A DNA stretch of 64,000 bases from Secundilactobacillus odoratitofui DSM 19909 = JCM 15043 (GTDB lineage: Bacteria; Bacillota; Bacilli; Lactobacillales; Lactobacillaceae): contig NZ_AZEE01000027.1 in assembly GCF_001434895.1 (NCBI RefSeq), positions 510,661 through 574,660 on the forward strand. The letters are read 5' to 3'. The notes beneath the pieces were generated by a model. It ran no database searches. It was not told the origin of the DNA and was given only the letters and a program-made list of their open reading frames with translations. Below, one piece after another: positions 36,857 through 45,059 of the stretch (position 1 is its first letter; each line of letters begins with the position of its first letter). Position numbers and translations under genes: made by a program.

Positions 36857-39184
36857 CTATTGCCACTTAATTTTGCCAAAAATCCGTTTACCCAATATTT
36901 CTTGAACAACGTAGAAAAACGGGTACACCGTTACTAATAACGGAATATAGAATATGCACATCTGCCAGTTGAAGATACTTGTGAGCGAAAAGAGTCGGCC
37001 GAAGAACACAAACACCATGACGAAACAAACCGCCATTAAGACGACCAGTCCGAGTTTCAACCGGTTGAGGGGTCTCGCTGCCATCAATAATGCAATCAAG
37101 CACACCGCACCGGTCAATAACACGCACAGCGTTGAAGTTTCTGCATAATTGAGGTTAAACTGCACGCCGCCCACTAGTTCGATCACCATAATATAAGTGA
37201 CCACGCAAACCGCCGCGGGCAGTGCAATCACCATCACCTGTTTCATGAACTGACCCGTAATTCGCTGGTGGTTAGGCTCCAGCGCTAAAATAAACGAGGG
37301 GATTCCGACCGTCAGCGTTGAGATTGGTGTCAACTGAATTGGTTGAAACGGATAGTTACTGATCATGAAAATAAAAATGAGGCTTAAGGCCACTGAATAC
37401 ATGGTTTTGACTAGGTACAGTGACGCAACTCGCTCAATGTTATTGATCACGCGCCGACCTTCGTTTAAAACGTGCAACATCGCGTCAAAGTTGGAGTTGA
37501 TGAGGACAAAGTCAGCGATACTCTTCGTCGCCTCACTACCACTTGCCATCGCAATGCCGCAGTTGGCCTGTCGCAACGCTAAGATGTCGTTAACACCATC
37601 ACCCGTCATTGCAACCGTGTGGCCTGCTCGCTGCCAAGCCATGACAAGTTGTTTTTTCTGAGTCGGCGTCACACGGCCAAACACCGTATAGTTGGCGACC
37701 AACGCGTCGTAATCAATATCATCTCCCAGTGAACTCATGTCAATTAGTTGATCACTGTGAGCAATCCCAGCCCGTGACGCAATATTGGCAACGGTAGTGG
37801 GGTTATCGCCAGAAATAACCTTCAAGGCAACATCTTGATTTTGAAAATAACGGAAGGTCTCAACCGCATTTTCTCGAATCTCATCTTCGATTAAAATCAG
37901 GCCTAGCAACTTAACCTCACCAAGGTCATCTGGTGTTAACTGACTGGTCTGAGCAATGCACAGCACCCGATACCCTTTAGCAGCGTACTGGTGAATCTGA
38001 GTGGCCAGATCATCAGGCACTCGTTTTAAAATAAACTCTGGCGCGCCAATCACAAAATTCCCCTGCTCGACAGCTGCACCACTCCACTTTCGGGCTGAGG
38101 AGAACGGTACCGTTGTTTTAGCTTGCCAATTCGGATCAGGTAATGCACTGGTCAACGCCCTAGCCGTCTCGTTATCGTCGCCAATCGCCCGGGCTATGCC
38201 ACCAACTATGGTTTCAAGCTGAGTGACCGACTGACTACCAAGCGGTACGATTTGGCTGAACTGCAAATTACCACTGGTGATCGTACCGGTTTTATCTAAC
38301 CCCAACACGTCAACCCGCGCTAAACCTTCAATCGCCGGTAGTTCCCGTACAAGCACTCGCCGCCGAGCTAGATTCATCGCCGAAACCGCCAACGAAACTG
38401 ACGTCAGCAAGACTAAACCTTCCGGAATCATTCCAATCATCGCTGCTGTCGTGCCCAAAATTGCTTGATTGATACTGCTATGTCCTAGCAGACGAGAAAT
38501 AAATAAACCACCACCAAGTGGCACGATGACGATCGTCAAAATTTTAATAATGCGATTGATTGTCGTTAACAGTTGGCTGTCAGACCGCTCACTGGTTTGA
38601 ACTTCACTGGATAAACTACTCATGAAGCTCTTAGCACCTACGTGAGTTGCGCGCACCGTTGCCTGACCACTCACTAAAAAACTACCGGATACGAGTTCAT
38701 CACCAACCGTTTTAGCGATTGGTGTCGACTCACCGGTAATCTGAGACTCATCCACCTCGATACCAGTGGTTGCAACAATCTGAGCATCAACTGGCAACTG
38801 ATCGCCCCGTTTTAGGATCAACACATCATCTTGGACCAGTGCGTCTTGATGCAACGTCACCACGCGCTGATCTCGCTGTACCTGATACGTCGCTTCAGAT
38901 AATAAACTCATTTTATCAATTTGGCGTTTCGACCGAATTTCTTGAAAAATCCCAATCGCCGTATTCACAACAGCGACGCCTAAAAACAACTCGTTTTTAT
39001 AACTCCCAGTGAACAGCACGAGGATACCTAAGATCAGATTAATTAAGTTAAACCACGTTAAAATGTTGTCCCGGAAAATCACCTTCACTGACCGCGTTAA
39101 GGACGGTGCGGGTTCATTTTGTTGTCCGGCATCAATACGCTGCTGAACTTCTTTTTCAGTAAGGCCCTGTATCGACGTTGCCAT
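36857..39184 (-). CDS. P-type cation-transporting ATPase (CtpE-like)
   Basis: 775 residues. Actuator motif TGES (150-153), phosphorylated D297 in LDKTGTITSG, hinge TGDGVNDILALR, and membrane helix 4 motif MIPEGLVLL (about 252-260). The PEGL form is typical of the CtpE group, for which calcium uptake has been reported. It is not a heavy-metal pump (no CPC and no N-terminal metal-binding domain). About ten helices, with the last six after residue 590. ATG with AAGGGTGG. Single gene. I infer calcium or another divalent cation as substrate. Confidence 0.88.
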   Translation of the reverse strand: MATSIQGLTEKEVQQRIDAGQQNEPAPSLTRSVKVIFRDNILTWFNLINLILGILVLFTGSYKNELFLGVAVVNTAIGIFQEIRSKRQIDKMSLLSEATYQVQRDQRVVTLHQDALVQDDVLILKRGDQLPVDAQIVATTGIEVDESQITGESTPIAKTVGDELVSGSFLVSGQATVRATHVGAKSFMSSLSSEVQTSERSDSQLLTTINRIIKILTIVIVPLGGGLFISRLLGHSSINQAILGTTAAMIGMIPEGLVLLTSVSLAVSAMNLARRRVLVRELPAIEGLARVDVLGLDKTGTITSGNLQFSQIVPLGSQSVTQLETIVGGIARAIGDDNETARALTSALPDPNWQAKTTVPFSSARKWSGAAVEQGNFVIGAPEFILKRVPDDLATQIHQYAAKGYRVLCIAQTSQLTPDDLGEVKLLGLILIEDEIRENAVETFRYFQNQDVALKVISGDNPTTVANIASRAGIAHSDQLIDMSSLGDDIDYDALVANYTVFGRVTPTQKKQLVMAWQRAGHTVAMTGDGVNDILALRQANCGIAMASGSEATKSIADFVLINSNFDAMLHVLNEGRRVINNIERVASLYLVKTMYSVALSLIFIFMISNYPFQPIQLTPISTLTVGIPSFILALEPNHQRITGQFMKQVMVIALPAAVCVVTYIMVIELVGGVQFNLNYAETSTLCVLLTGAVCLIALLMAARPLNRLKLGLVVLMAVCFVMVFVFFGRLFSLTSIFNWQMCIFYIPLLVTVYPFFYVVQEILGKRIFGKIKWQ

Positions 39185-39317
39185 GATGAACCACCCTTCT
39201 TCACGATATTAAATCAATCCATTTTACATTGGCGCTCTGATATCTACTACCATCATTGTACAAAAAGATTGTCCTTTTAGGCCAATCGCATAAGTTCTTT
39301 AAGCAAAAGGCAACAAT

Positions 39318-39338
39318 TGAAAGCGCTTTTGATATAAT
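39318..39338 (+). promoter_or_regulatory. cre site abutting the -10 box of the aldo/keto reductase gene
   Basis: TGAAAGCGCTTTTG (39318-39331) ends one base before TATAAT (39333-39338), so CcpA bound here would block the promoter. Confidence 0.65.
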
Positions 39339-39377
39339 AGTATAGAAGTTAATGATGTACGACAAGGAGCGACTAAC

Positions 39378-40226
39378 ATGACAGAACAAACCATTCAACT
39401 CGCAGACGGCAATACGATGCCGTTAGTGGGCTTTGGCACCTATTTAATTAATACTCAAGAACTAATGGATCAAAGCATCAAAACCGCCTTTGATGCGGGC
39501 TATCGCCTATTTGATACCGCTCAGTTTTACCGTAACGAAGACTTTCTGGGCCAGACGTTGATCAACCTTCAGATTCCCCGCGACCAAGTCTTCATCACCT
39601 CTAAGGTGGCCGAACTCAGTCAGGGCTATGACCATACCATTGAAAGTGTCGACGATTCACTGCAACGACTTAAAACCAATTACTTAGACCTCTTACTCAT
39701 CCACTGGCCAATGCACGAGTACTTTTTCGATACATGGCGAGCCCTTGAACAACTCAAAGCGGACGGTAAAGTTAAATCAATTGGGGTGTCTAACTTTAGC
39801 GTGGCCCACCTTGAACTACTCAGGACGCACGCTAAGGAAATGCCAGTGGTCAACCAAGTTGAATGTCATCCATACTTGAACCAACGCCCACTTGTCACTT
39901 TTGACAAGGAAAATAAGATTGTCACTCAAGCCTGGAGTCCACTTGGCCGCGGTGTGACGCTTGATAACGAAATGCTCAAGAAGATGGCCGATCACCATGA
40001 CGTCTCGGTAGCCCAACTCATCTTGAAGTGGCACCTGCAAAACGGCGTGGCTGTGATTCCAAAGTCAAAAACGCCAAGTCGAATTGCCGAGAATTACCAA
40101 CTTGATTTCGAACTATCAGAAGACGAATGTGGCATGATCGACCTGTTGAACCGTAACCAACGGACTGGCGACGATCCTGAGTTGGTTTATGAGCTTGGGA
40201 AACAGTATGAAGTGCATCATGAATAG
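39378..40226 (+). CDS. Aldo/keto reductase
   Basis: 282-residue TIM-barrel NADPH oxidoreductase of the 2,5-diketo-gluconate reductase/YvgN group. Catalytic tetrad: Asp and Tyr in FDTAQFYRNE (about 46-55), Lys in ITSKV, His in LLIHWPMHEY. Cofactor-binding SIGVSNFS, NQVECHPYLNQ and VIPKSKTPSRIAEN are complete. It reduces aldehydes or ketones; the substrate is not fixed by sequence. Ribosome site AAGGAG. A cre site overlaps its promoter, so glucose should repress it. Single gene with a terminator. Confidence 0.92.
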   Translation: MTEQTIQLADGNTMPLVGFGTYLINTQELMDQSIKTAFDAGYRLFDTAQFYRNEDFLGQTLINLQIPRDQVFITSKVAELSQGYDHTIESVDDSLQRLKTNYLDLLLIHWPMHEYFFDTWRALEQLKADGKVKSIGVSNFSVAHLELLRTHAKEMPVVNQVECHPYLNQRPLVTFDKENKIVTQAWSPLGRGVTLDNEMLKKMADHHDVSVAQLILKWHLQNGVAVIPKSKTPSRIAENYQLDFELSEDECGMIDLLNRNQRTGDDPELVYELGKQYEVHHE

Positions 40227-40238
40227 ATAATTTAAAGA

Positions 40239-40279
40239 CAAAAAAGGCGAATCCGATTTCACGGATTCGCCTTTTTTAA
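40239..40279 (+). terminator. Terminator of the aldo/keto reductase gene
   Basis: AAAAAAGGCGAATCCG, loop, CGGATTCGCCTTTTTT. Confidence 0.88.
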
Positions 40280-40310
40280 GGGGAATGCAATCAAAGATGA
40301 TTTGAGTAGA

Positions 40311-40730
40311 CTAGTCGATGCTGATGTGATGACTGTCCTTTTGATCTTCAGTCATCTTAGGCAAGCTCAACTTCAGTAAGCCACCATCATAGGTTGCCTT
40401 GATATTATCTTGGTCAACACCTGGTAAATAGAAGCTACGAGTGATATTGCTTGAGCTACGTTCCTGACGAAGAACGCGGCCATCTTCGTCCTTATCTTCT
40501 TTTTCGAGGTTATGAACGGCGTTGATCCGTAGGGTGTTATCACGATAATCCAAGTGAATGCCATCCTTCTTGAAACCAGGTAATTCAGCGTTAACTTGGT
40601 AATCCGCATCAGTTTCTTTGATATCAGTCTTCATCGATGAATCATCAGTGAAAAACTTGCGACCAAAGTCGTTGAAGAAGTTCATTGGGTCCAAATCATT
40701 AAAGTTTCTGTTTGCTAAATAGTTGGTCAT
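40311..40730 (-). CDS. Small heat-shock protein (Hsp20)
   Basis: 139 residues. Alpha-crystallin domain about 40-135: TDADYQVNAELPGFKKDGIH, LEKEDKDEDGRVLRQERSS, the conserved GVDQDNIKATYDGGLLKLSLPK, and a short C-terminal tail. The N-terminal arm is short (NDLDPMNFFNDFGRKFF). An ATP-independent holdase chaperone. I use the ATG at 40730, preceded by GAAAGGGG; the in-frame extension upstream lacks a ribosome site. A perfect CIRCE operator and good promoter sit upstream, so HrcA should control it. Confidence 0.92.
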   Translation of the reverse strand: MTNYLANRNFNDLDPMNFFNDFGRKFFTDDSSMKTDIKETDADYQVNAELPGFKKDGIHLDYRDNTLRINAVHNLEKEDKDEDGRVLRQERSSSNITRSFYLPGVDQDNIKATYDGGLLKLSLPKMTEDQKDSHHISID

Positions 40731-40815
40731 AGGAAAAACCCCTTTCAAATTTTAAATTCAATATTAAAGTTGATGGAATCGTGTTCGTTAAGTCCTTATC
40801 AACCTTACAAATCAT

Positions 40816-40844
40816 AGTATAGTCAGTATTGGTCAAACATTCAA
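40816..40844 (-). promoter_or_regulatory. hsp20 promoter
   Basis: -35 TTGAAT (40844-40839), 17 bases, -10 TATACT (40821-40816), directly downstream of CIRCE. Confidence 0.7.
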
Positions 40845-40848
40845 GCAT

Positions 40849-40875
40849 TTAGCACTCTAAATTATTGAGTGCTAA
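40849..40875. promoter_or_regulatory. CIRCE element (HrcA operator)
   Basis: TTAGCACTC, nine bases, GAGTGCTAA: an exact match to the CIRCE consensus, just upstream of the -35 box of hsp20. Confidence 0.93.
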
Positions 40876-41049
40876 AAATATTTTTATCCATTTGATCACT
40901 ATTCCCGTTACCACGAGGATAGCAAGCAGTCATTGACTTAATCAAGTTTGGTGCTCAGCATACTCTTAAACTGGTAGTTGGCAACGTTACTACCTTAGAA
41001 TAGACTTAAAATATTGTCATATTCAGAATCTTTCTTTCAAAATAATCAA

Positions 41050-41066
41050 CGGCCGAAGGTGGCAGC
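41050..41066 (+). repeat. Possible remnant of the structured repeat right flank
   Basis: CGGCCGAAGGTGGCAGC resembles the right flank of R1 and R4 (TGGCCGAAGGCGGCA). No other part of the element is recognisable in the preceding 150 bases, so this is weak. Confidence 0.3.
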
Positions 41067-41072
41067 GTACAC

Positions 41073-41118
41073 AAAAAAACAGGCACAGACCCAATTGCTT
41101 GAGTCTGTACCTGTTCGA
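41073..41118 (-). terminator. Terminator of the rbsD-transporter operon
   Basis: AACAGGTACAGACTCAAG and its partner (GTCTGTGCCTGTT), then TTTTTTG on the minus strand. Confidence 0.85.
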
Positions 41119-41132
41119 ATTAAGTGTTAAGT

Positions 41133-42497
41133 TTAGTGTTCTTGCATCAATTCAGGGTGCTTCTTTTCAAAGCGGTATTCCATGTAGAAGTATACCGTGA
41201 TGTAAAGGAAGAGTAATGCTGGCACGATGAATGAGAACTGCATTGAACCAGTCATGTCGGAAACTAACCCTTGAACAGCAGGGAACACCGCCCCACCGAT
41301 TAAAGCCATAACAATGATGGCACCGGCAGTCTCAGTGTATTTCTTTTCGTGAACTTGGTCCAACGTGTGGGTGTAAATTGTTGGCCATTCTGGACCAAAG
41401 AAGAAGCTAGTCATAATGGCAGCGTACACAGCAGTCATGTTTGGTACCGTAAATGCGATAACCAAGCTGACAACACCAAGCAATGAGTAAACAGACAATG
41501 TACCAGTGATTGAGAAACGACTCATGAAGACGTTGGCAACCAGCTTACCGACGAACCATGCGATGTAGCTGTAAATCATGAACGTTGAAGCAGCTGAATC
41601 AGTGATACTGTGGTTCAAGTTCAAAGCCAAACGGATGGTAAATGACCATACAGTCGTTTGTAAACCGGCGTAGATAAATTGAGTGAAGACACCCTTTTTG
41701 AAGCCGGTGTTGTGCCAGAGGTACTTGATGGTTTCACCTAAGCTAGGACGTTCTTCTTCAGCAATTGCACCTTCTTCTTCAGCAGCGGCTGCAGTTGCTT
41801 TGGCCCGTGGCATTGGAACCAAGGCGAAGATAATGAGCATCACTAACAATACGATCAAGATGTACTTGTATGGACGCAAGGTCAATTGCAGCATCTTTTC
41901 ACCATAAGCGATCCGAGCGGCACCGTGCATGTTAGCCATCTTATCAGCCAAGTTACCAACTGAACCGAAGATCAAATACTTACCAAGTAAGATACCAGTG
42001 ATATCACCAAGTGGCACAAGGGTTTGTGAGAAGTTCAAACGCAACGTTGCGAATTGCTTTGGTCCAAGCATTGAACTGTAAGTATCACATGAAGTTTCAA
42101 GGAAGCTCAAGCCAATCGCAATGGCGAAGATGGCAACCAAGAACATGCTGTAAGTCGCAACTCGTGAAGCTGGGAAGAACATTGCACAACCAAGAATATA
42201 GAAAATCAAACCAGTCATGATTGCGAACTTGTATGACATCTTCTTAATGATCAATGAAGCTGGGATCGCGATTAAGAAGTAGCCACCGTAGAAGGCACTT
42301 TGAACGAAAGCAGTTGAAGCATCGTTCAATTGGAAAACCGTCTTGAACTGAGTGATTAAAATATCGTTTAAACTAGCGGCAGCGCCCCAAAGTGGGAAAA
42401 TCAATGACACTAAGATAAACTGAAAAATCGGTGTTTTGCTTAAATAACCGTCGGACAGTTGAGTCCAACCATGGTGCTTTTGAGCAGTCTGTTGCAT
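41133..42497 (-). CDS. FucP-family MFS sugar:H+ symporter, probable ribose transporter
   Basis: 454 residues, twelve predicted helices, MFS of the FucP/GlcP group: FFVFGAASSLNDILI-type start (PLWGAAASLNDILITQFK), LGLSFLETSCDTYSSMLGP in the fourth helix region, and TSFFFGPEWPTIYTHTL in the second half. An acidic central loop (AAAAEEEGAIAEEERPS) separates the halves. It lies 67 bases after rbsD on the same strand, with a LacI-type palindrome in the gap, so I infer D-ribose as substrate although the family is named for fucose. Ribosome site AAGGAG. Confidence 0.85.
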   Translation of the reverse strand: MQQTAQKHHGWTQLSDGYLSKTPIFQFILVSLIFPLWGAAASLNDILITQFKTVFQLNDASTAFVQSAFYGGYFLIAIPASLIIKKMSYKFAIMTGLIFYILGCAMFFPASRVATYSMFLVAIFAIAIGLSFLETSCDTYSSMLGPKQFATLRLNFSQTLVPLGDITGILLGKYLIFGSVGNLADKMANMHGAARIAYGEKMLQLTLRPYKYILIVLLVMLIIFALVPMPRAKATAAAAEEEGAIAEEERPSLGETIKYLWHNTGFKKGVFTQFIYAGLQTTVWSFTIRLALNLNHSITDSAASTFMIYSYIAWFVGKLVANVFMSRFSITGTLSVYSLLGVVSLVIAFTVPNMTAVYAAIMTSFFFGPEWPTIYTHTLDQVHEKKYTETAGAIIVMALIGGAVFPAVQGLVSDMTGSMQFSFIVPALLFLYITVYFYMEYRFEKKHPELMQEH

Positions 42498-42536
42498 CTT
42501 GTTTACACTCCTTAGATAATGGCAAATTCAATTACA

Positions 42537-42550
42537 TAAAACGTTTTACG
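42537..42550. promoter_or_regulatory. LacI-type operator between rbsD and the transporter gene
   Basis: ATAAAACGTTTTAC, one base off the perfect rbsK palindrome. It overlaps a possible internal -35 TTGACG on the minus strand. Confidence 0.65.
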
Positions 42551-42564
42551 TCAACTAAAATAAC

Positions 42565-42960
42565 TTAGAAAGTAACGCCTGATTCGAGAATAATGTTTGA
42601 GAATGGTGTCATTTCACCAGTTCGAACAAAGGCGTGGGTGTTGGCCAAGTTCTTCTTCAAGTCTGAATGTGGCATGAAGGCGATTTCAACATCTGGCAAC
42701 AATTCCTTGATAGCCGTTAATTGCTTTGGGTTTTGCGTCTTGATTTCATCCGCTAAGTAGATCTTTTGAACTTCGAGTTCACTCAAGATGTTCTTCAAAA
42801 CGTCGATGAAGCTAGGTAGTTGCTTCGTTAAAGCCAAATCAATTTTCTTTGTGCCCATTGGTACTGGCATACCAGCGTCGCCAATACTTAACCAATCCAT
42901 GTGACCCATTCCGGCAATCACAGTTGAAAGCTCTGAGTTAATGACAGTTGTCTTTTTCAC
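42565..42960 (-). CDS. rbsD: D-ribose pyranase RbsD
   Basis: 131 residues, the standard RbsD length. It interconverts beta-pyranose and furanose forms of ribose for the kinase. H20 (in [18 protein letters not shown]) is the expected catalytic His and D28 follows; the C-terminal [19 protein letters not shown] closes the active site in the family. I use the GTG at 42960, since AAAGGA is 9 bases upstream and the product then starts [12 protein letters not shown] as in other RbsD proteins; a GTG at 42978 is in frame. First gene of the operon with the FucP-type transporter. cre and LacI-type sites precede it. Confidence 0.92.
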   Translation of the reverse strand: MKKTTVINSELSTVIAGMGHMDWLSIGDAGMPVPMGTKKIDLALTKQLPSFIDVLKNILSELEVQKIYLADEIKTQNPKQLTAIKELLPDVEIAFMPHSDLKKNLANTHAFVRTGEMTPFSNIILESGVTF

Positions 42961-43001
42961 AATAAAGCATCCTTTCACAAATCCGACTATATACTACAAC
43001 T

Positions 43002-43077
43002 TCTTAAGAAATGCGCGAAAATAATAGCAAAATATCGTAAACCGTTTTACTTCACGTAAAATATCGCATTTCTTAAC
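43002..43077. promoter_or_regulatory. Operator region in the rbsD leader (LacI-type palindrome within a wider inverted repeat)
   Basis: GTAAACCGTTTTAC at 43036-43049, bracketed by the inverted repeat TTAAGAAATGCG / CGCATTTCTTAA and a direct repeat AAAATATCG. It lies downstream of the promoter, so it would act as a roadblock. Confidence 0.65.
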
Positions 43078-43090
43078 TAACGTTTGATAC

Positions 43091-43119
43091 TTTAGCATAG
43101 TCTGAAAACGATTGCAACA
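43091..43119 (-). promoter_or_regulatory. rbsD promoter with overlapping cre site
   Basis: -35 TTGCAA and -10 TAAAGT, 17 bases apart on the minus strand. TGAAAACGATTGCA (43103-43116, plus strand) fits the CcpA consensus and covers the -35 box. Confidence 0.7.
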
Positions 43120-43163
43120 ACTTTCAAACAGAAAATTGTTTAAGTTTAACGTTTCACTAAATC

Positions 43164-43200
43164 AAAAAATAACCGCATACGCTGTTATTATGCGGTTATT
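43164..43200 (-). terminator. Terminator of the LytTR/DUF3021 operon
   Basis: AATAACCGCATAA and TATGCGGTTATT stem, then TTTTTG on the minus strand. Confidence 0.8.
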
Positions 43201-43218
43201 GTCTCTATCATTTTCGAT

Positions 43219-43689
43219 TTAATTATAAAAAGATTCACGATCTTTTTTAATCGCTTCATTCAATTTTCTAACTCGCGCTTTTGCTATCGTCATAAAAATA
43301 ATCCACATAATCAGGTAAATTACGAGGAACTCAATTGAGAAGCTAACTAACCATTCATGATCTAATGGGAACCAACCAGCCAGAAGCGCAAGTGGTGTGA
43401 ACAGTGCGTACGTCACCACAAGATGAACTGCCGTTTGTTTCGTAATGCTCCAGTAAGCCGTCTCAAATATGAAGCTACCAACACTAAACGTTACGCCCAT
43501 CAACGCCCAAAGCCCCGCCGAGATCAAGGTCGCCTGAGTGTTCGTACTGAACCGACCAACAAACGCCGGACTAGAGGGCATAAACGTATCACTTTGATAG
43601 GCTAATGAAGTCCCTAACGCGATGAGAAAGCCTACCGTAACACCAATCGCACCGCCAAAGACTAATCGATTAATCACTTTACTGATCAT
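43219..43689 (-). CDS. DUF3021 four-helix membrane protein
   Basis: 156 residues, four membrane helices (about 10-30, 52-72, 82-104, 114-136) and a basic tail (KARVRKLNEAIKKDRES). The GGAIGVTVGF start and WIIFMTIAKARVRKLNE end fit DUF3021. Its gene overlaps the upstream LytTR gene by 4 bases (ATGA). In LytTR regulatory systems of lactic acid bacteria, a membrane protein encoded next to the regulator restrains it; I infer that role here. Terminated by a hairpin at 43164-43200. Confidence 0.85.
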   Translation of the reverse strand: MISKVINRLVFGGAIGVTVGFLIALGTSLAYQSDTFMPSSPAFVGRFSTNTQATLISAGLWALMGVTFSVGSFIFETAYWSITKQTAVHLVVTYALFTPLALLAGWFPLDHEWLVSFSIEFLVIYLIMWIIFMTIAKARVRKLNEAIKKDRESFYN

Positions 43690-44129
43690 TTCAAAATCGC
43701 CTCCTTGATCTGCTTGAGATACCGTCGTGACGGATAAGCTACTGCACCGGTCGTTAAATTAATGTGATACTGACCCGTTTTGGATAACGAGAAGGACGCA
43801 ATAGCGGTCTGATTCACAATTTCCGAATTGGAGATTGCAATGAAATCAAAATCACTAAGCTGTTTTCTAAGTTCGTACAATCGTTCATTGATTCGAAATA
43901 CGCGTTCATCCGTCTCGCAAACAACACTTTTATCACGGGTATAAAACCGGATCACCTGATACAGCGGAATCACCGTTTGCTCGTTACCATCATTGCCAAT
44001 AATCGTCATCCGATTAACAAGTCGATCAATCGCAATTGACAACGCTAATAAATCTTCGTTCTGTCGTTGAGCGTTAATGCTGATAAATGGTTGCGCAAAT
44101 TTTTCAGCCAAGTTAAAGATTACTTTCAT
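43686..44129 (-). CDS. LytTR-type DNA-binding regulator
   Basis: 147 residues. C-terminal LytTR domain about 45-145 (IPLYQVIRFYTRDKSVVCETDERVFRINERLYELRKQL, FIAISNSEIVN, YPSRRYLKQIKEAI). The N-terminal 40 residues are not a receiver domain, so this is the stand-alone regulator type paired with a membrane inhibitor. Ribosome site AAAAGGGGGG. The promoter region up to 44270 shows no clear LytTR direct repeats. Targets unknown; in related systems they include competence and bacteriocin genes. Confidence 0.88.
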   Translation of the reverse strand: MKVIFNLAEKFAQPFISINAQRQNEDLLALSIAIDRLVNRMTIIGNDGNEQTVIPLYQVIRFYTRDKSVVCETDERVFRINERLYELRKQLSDFDFIAISNSEIVNQTAIASFSLSKTGQYHINLTTGAVAYPSRRYLKQIKEAILK

Positions 44130-44341
44130 CCGTCAGCCCCCCTTTTGAACTTAGCTTACCGAACTTCACCTCAATTAACCAGCTCGATTGACTAATCGGT
44201 CCTCCAACTGTGATAAGTGGTCGCCCGTCAAAGTTTACAGCGCAAAATCAGCAGTGCAACCAGTAAGTGCGCGTCGGTCCAATCACATTTAAGCACTTGT
44301 CAGGTATACTGTTGATATCAATTAACTGGAGGAGCAATAAT

Positions 44342-44857
44342 ATGAAAATTGGGGTGCAAATTAAACAACAACGTGAGGGACATCAATGGTCACAACAAGA
44401 ATTGGCGGATAAACTACATATCTCACGTCAATCGATTTCAAAATGGGAGCAGGACACCGCACTACCAAGTTTTGCCAACGTGGTAGCGCTTAGCGATTTA
44501 TTTGAATTATCAATCGACGACTTGGTTCGCGCAGATGATGACCTGATGAACCACCTCACGTCGCCCTCTCGTTTTAGCTCATCGGAAAAGGTGTTATGGG
44601 GCAGCATCTTGCTGGCTGCTGTTAGTTTTGTTTCACTCCTGATATTGCGAGTAAACTTCTCAGTCATCACACCATGGCTTCAAAGCGCTTCTGAAATCTG
44701 CTTAATCTGGCTACTTTTTACCGTTGATTGGCGAAAAATTAATCAAGCCATCACGAGGCGGAGTGTCATTCTTGCCATCATCGTACTAACGCTATACTTA
44801 ATTCCTAGTTTCAATGATTTATTACAAGGCTTTTTGGCTGGTGTAGGCCAAAAGTGA
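44342..44857 (+). CDS. XRE-family regulator with membrane helices
   Basis: 171 residues. Helix-turn-helix at about 7-60 (IKQQREGHQWSQQELADKLH, SRQSISKWEQDTALPSF). A linker follows, then three hydrophobic segments (about 86-104, 112-126, 138-160), so this is a DNA-binding protein tethered to the membrane. Ribosome site GGAGGAG at ATG 44342. It is transcribed away from the LytTR operon. A second gene of the same design lies at 55662-56177. Its signal and targets are unknown. Confidence 0.85.
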   Translation: MKIGVQIKQQREGHQWSQQELADKLHISRQSISKWEQDTALPSFANVVALSDLFELSIDDLVRADDDLMNHLTSPSRFSSSEKVLWGSILLAAVSFVSLLILRVNFSVITPWLQSASEICLIWLLFTVDWRKINQAITRRSVILAIIVLTLYLIPSFNDLLQGFLAGVGQK

Positions 44858-44861
44858 GTGG

Positions 44862-44960
44862 GACAGAACTCGCTTAGGCCCAGAATAGAACAAATAAGAA
44901 GCGTAGATTCCTGATTTTGTAGGAATCCACGCTTCTTCTCACTTCTACGGACGGAACTTG
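44862..44960. repeat. Palindromic intergenic repeat H3
   Basis: GTGAGTGGGACAGAACTCGC, then a 16-bp stem (44897-44912 with 44921-44937, arms AGAAGCGTAGATTCCT and AGGAATCCACGCTTCT), then TCTCACTTCTACGGACGGAAC, which partly pairs with the start. GTGGGACAGAA-type intergenic repeats are familiar in lactobacilli. Confidence 0.65.
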
Positions 44961-45059
44961 ATTTTTGCAAATATAGACTTATTTCCCAGTTTCTTCTCTA
45001 ATGTTTTTTCGTTTTCCAGTAAATATATAATCAAACGATTGGCCCAAACCCAATGACAA

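Noticed and set aside
40900-41066. An eighth copy of the structured repeat
   Set aside because: Only a 17-base flank-like string is recognisable, with no P2-P4 or GGTCCCAC; listed as a possible remnant only.
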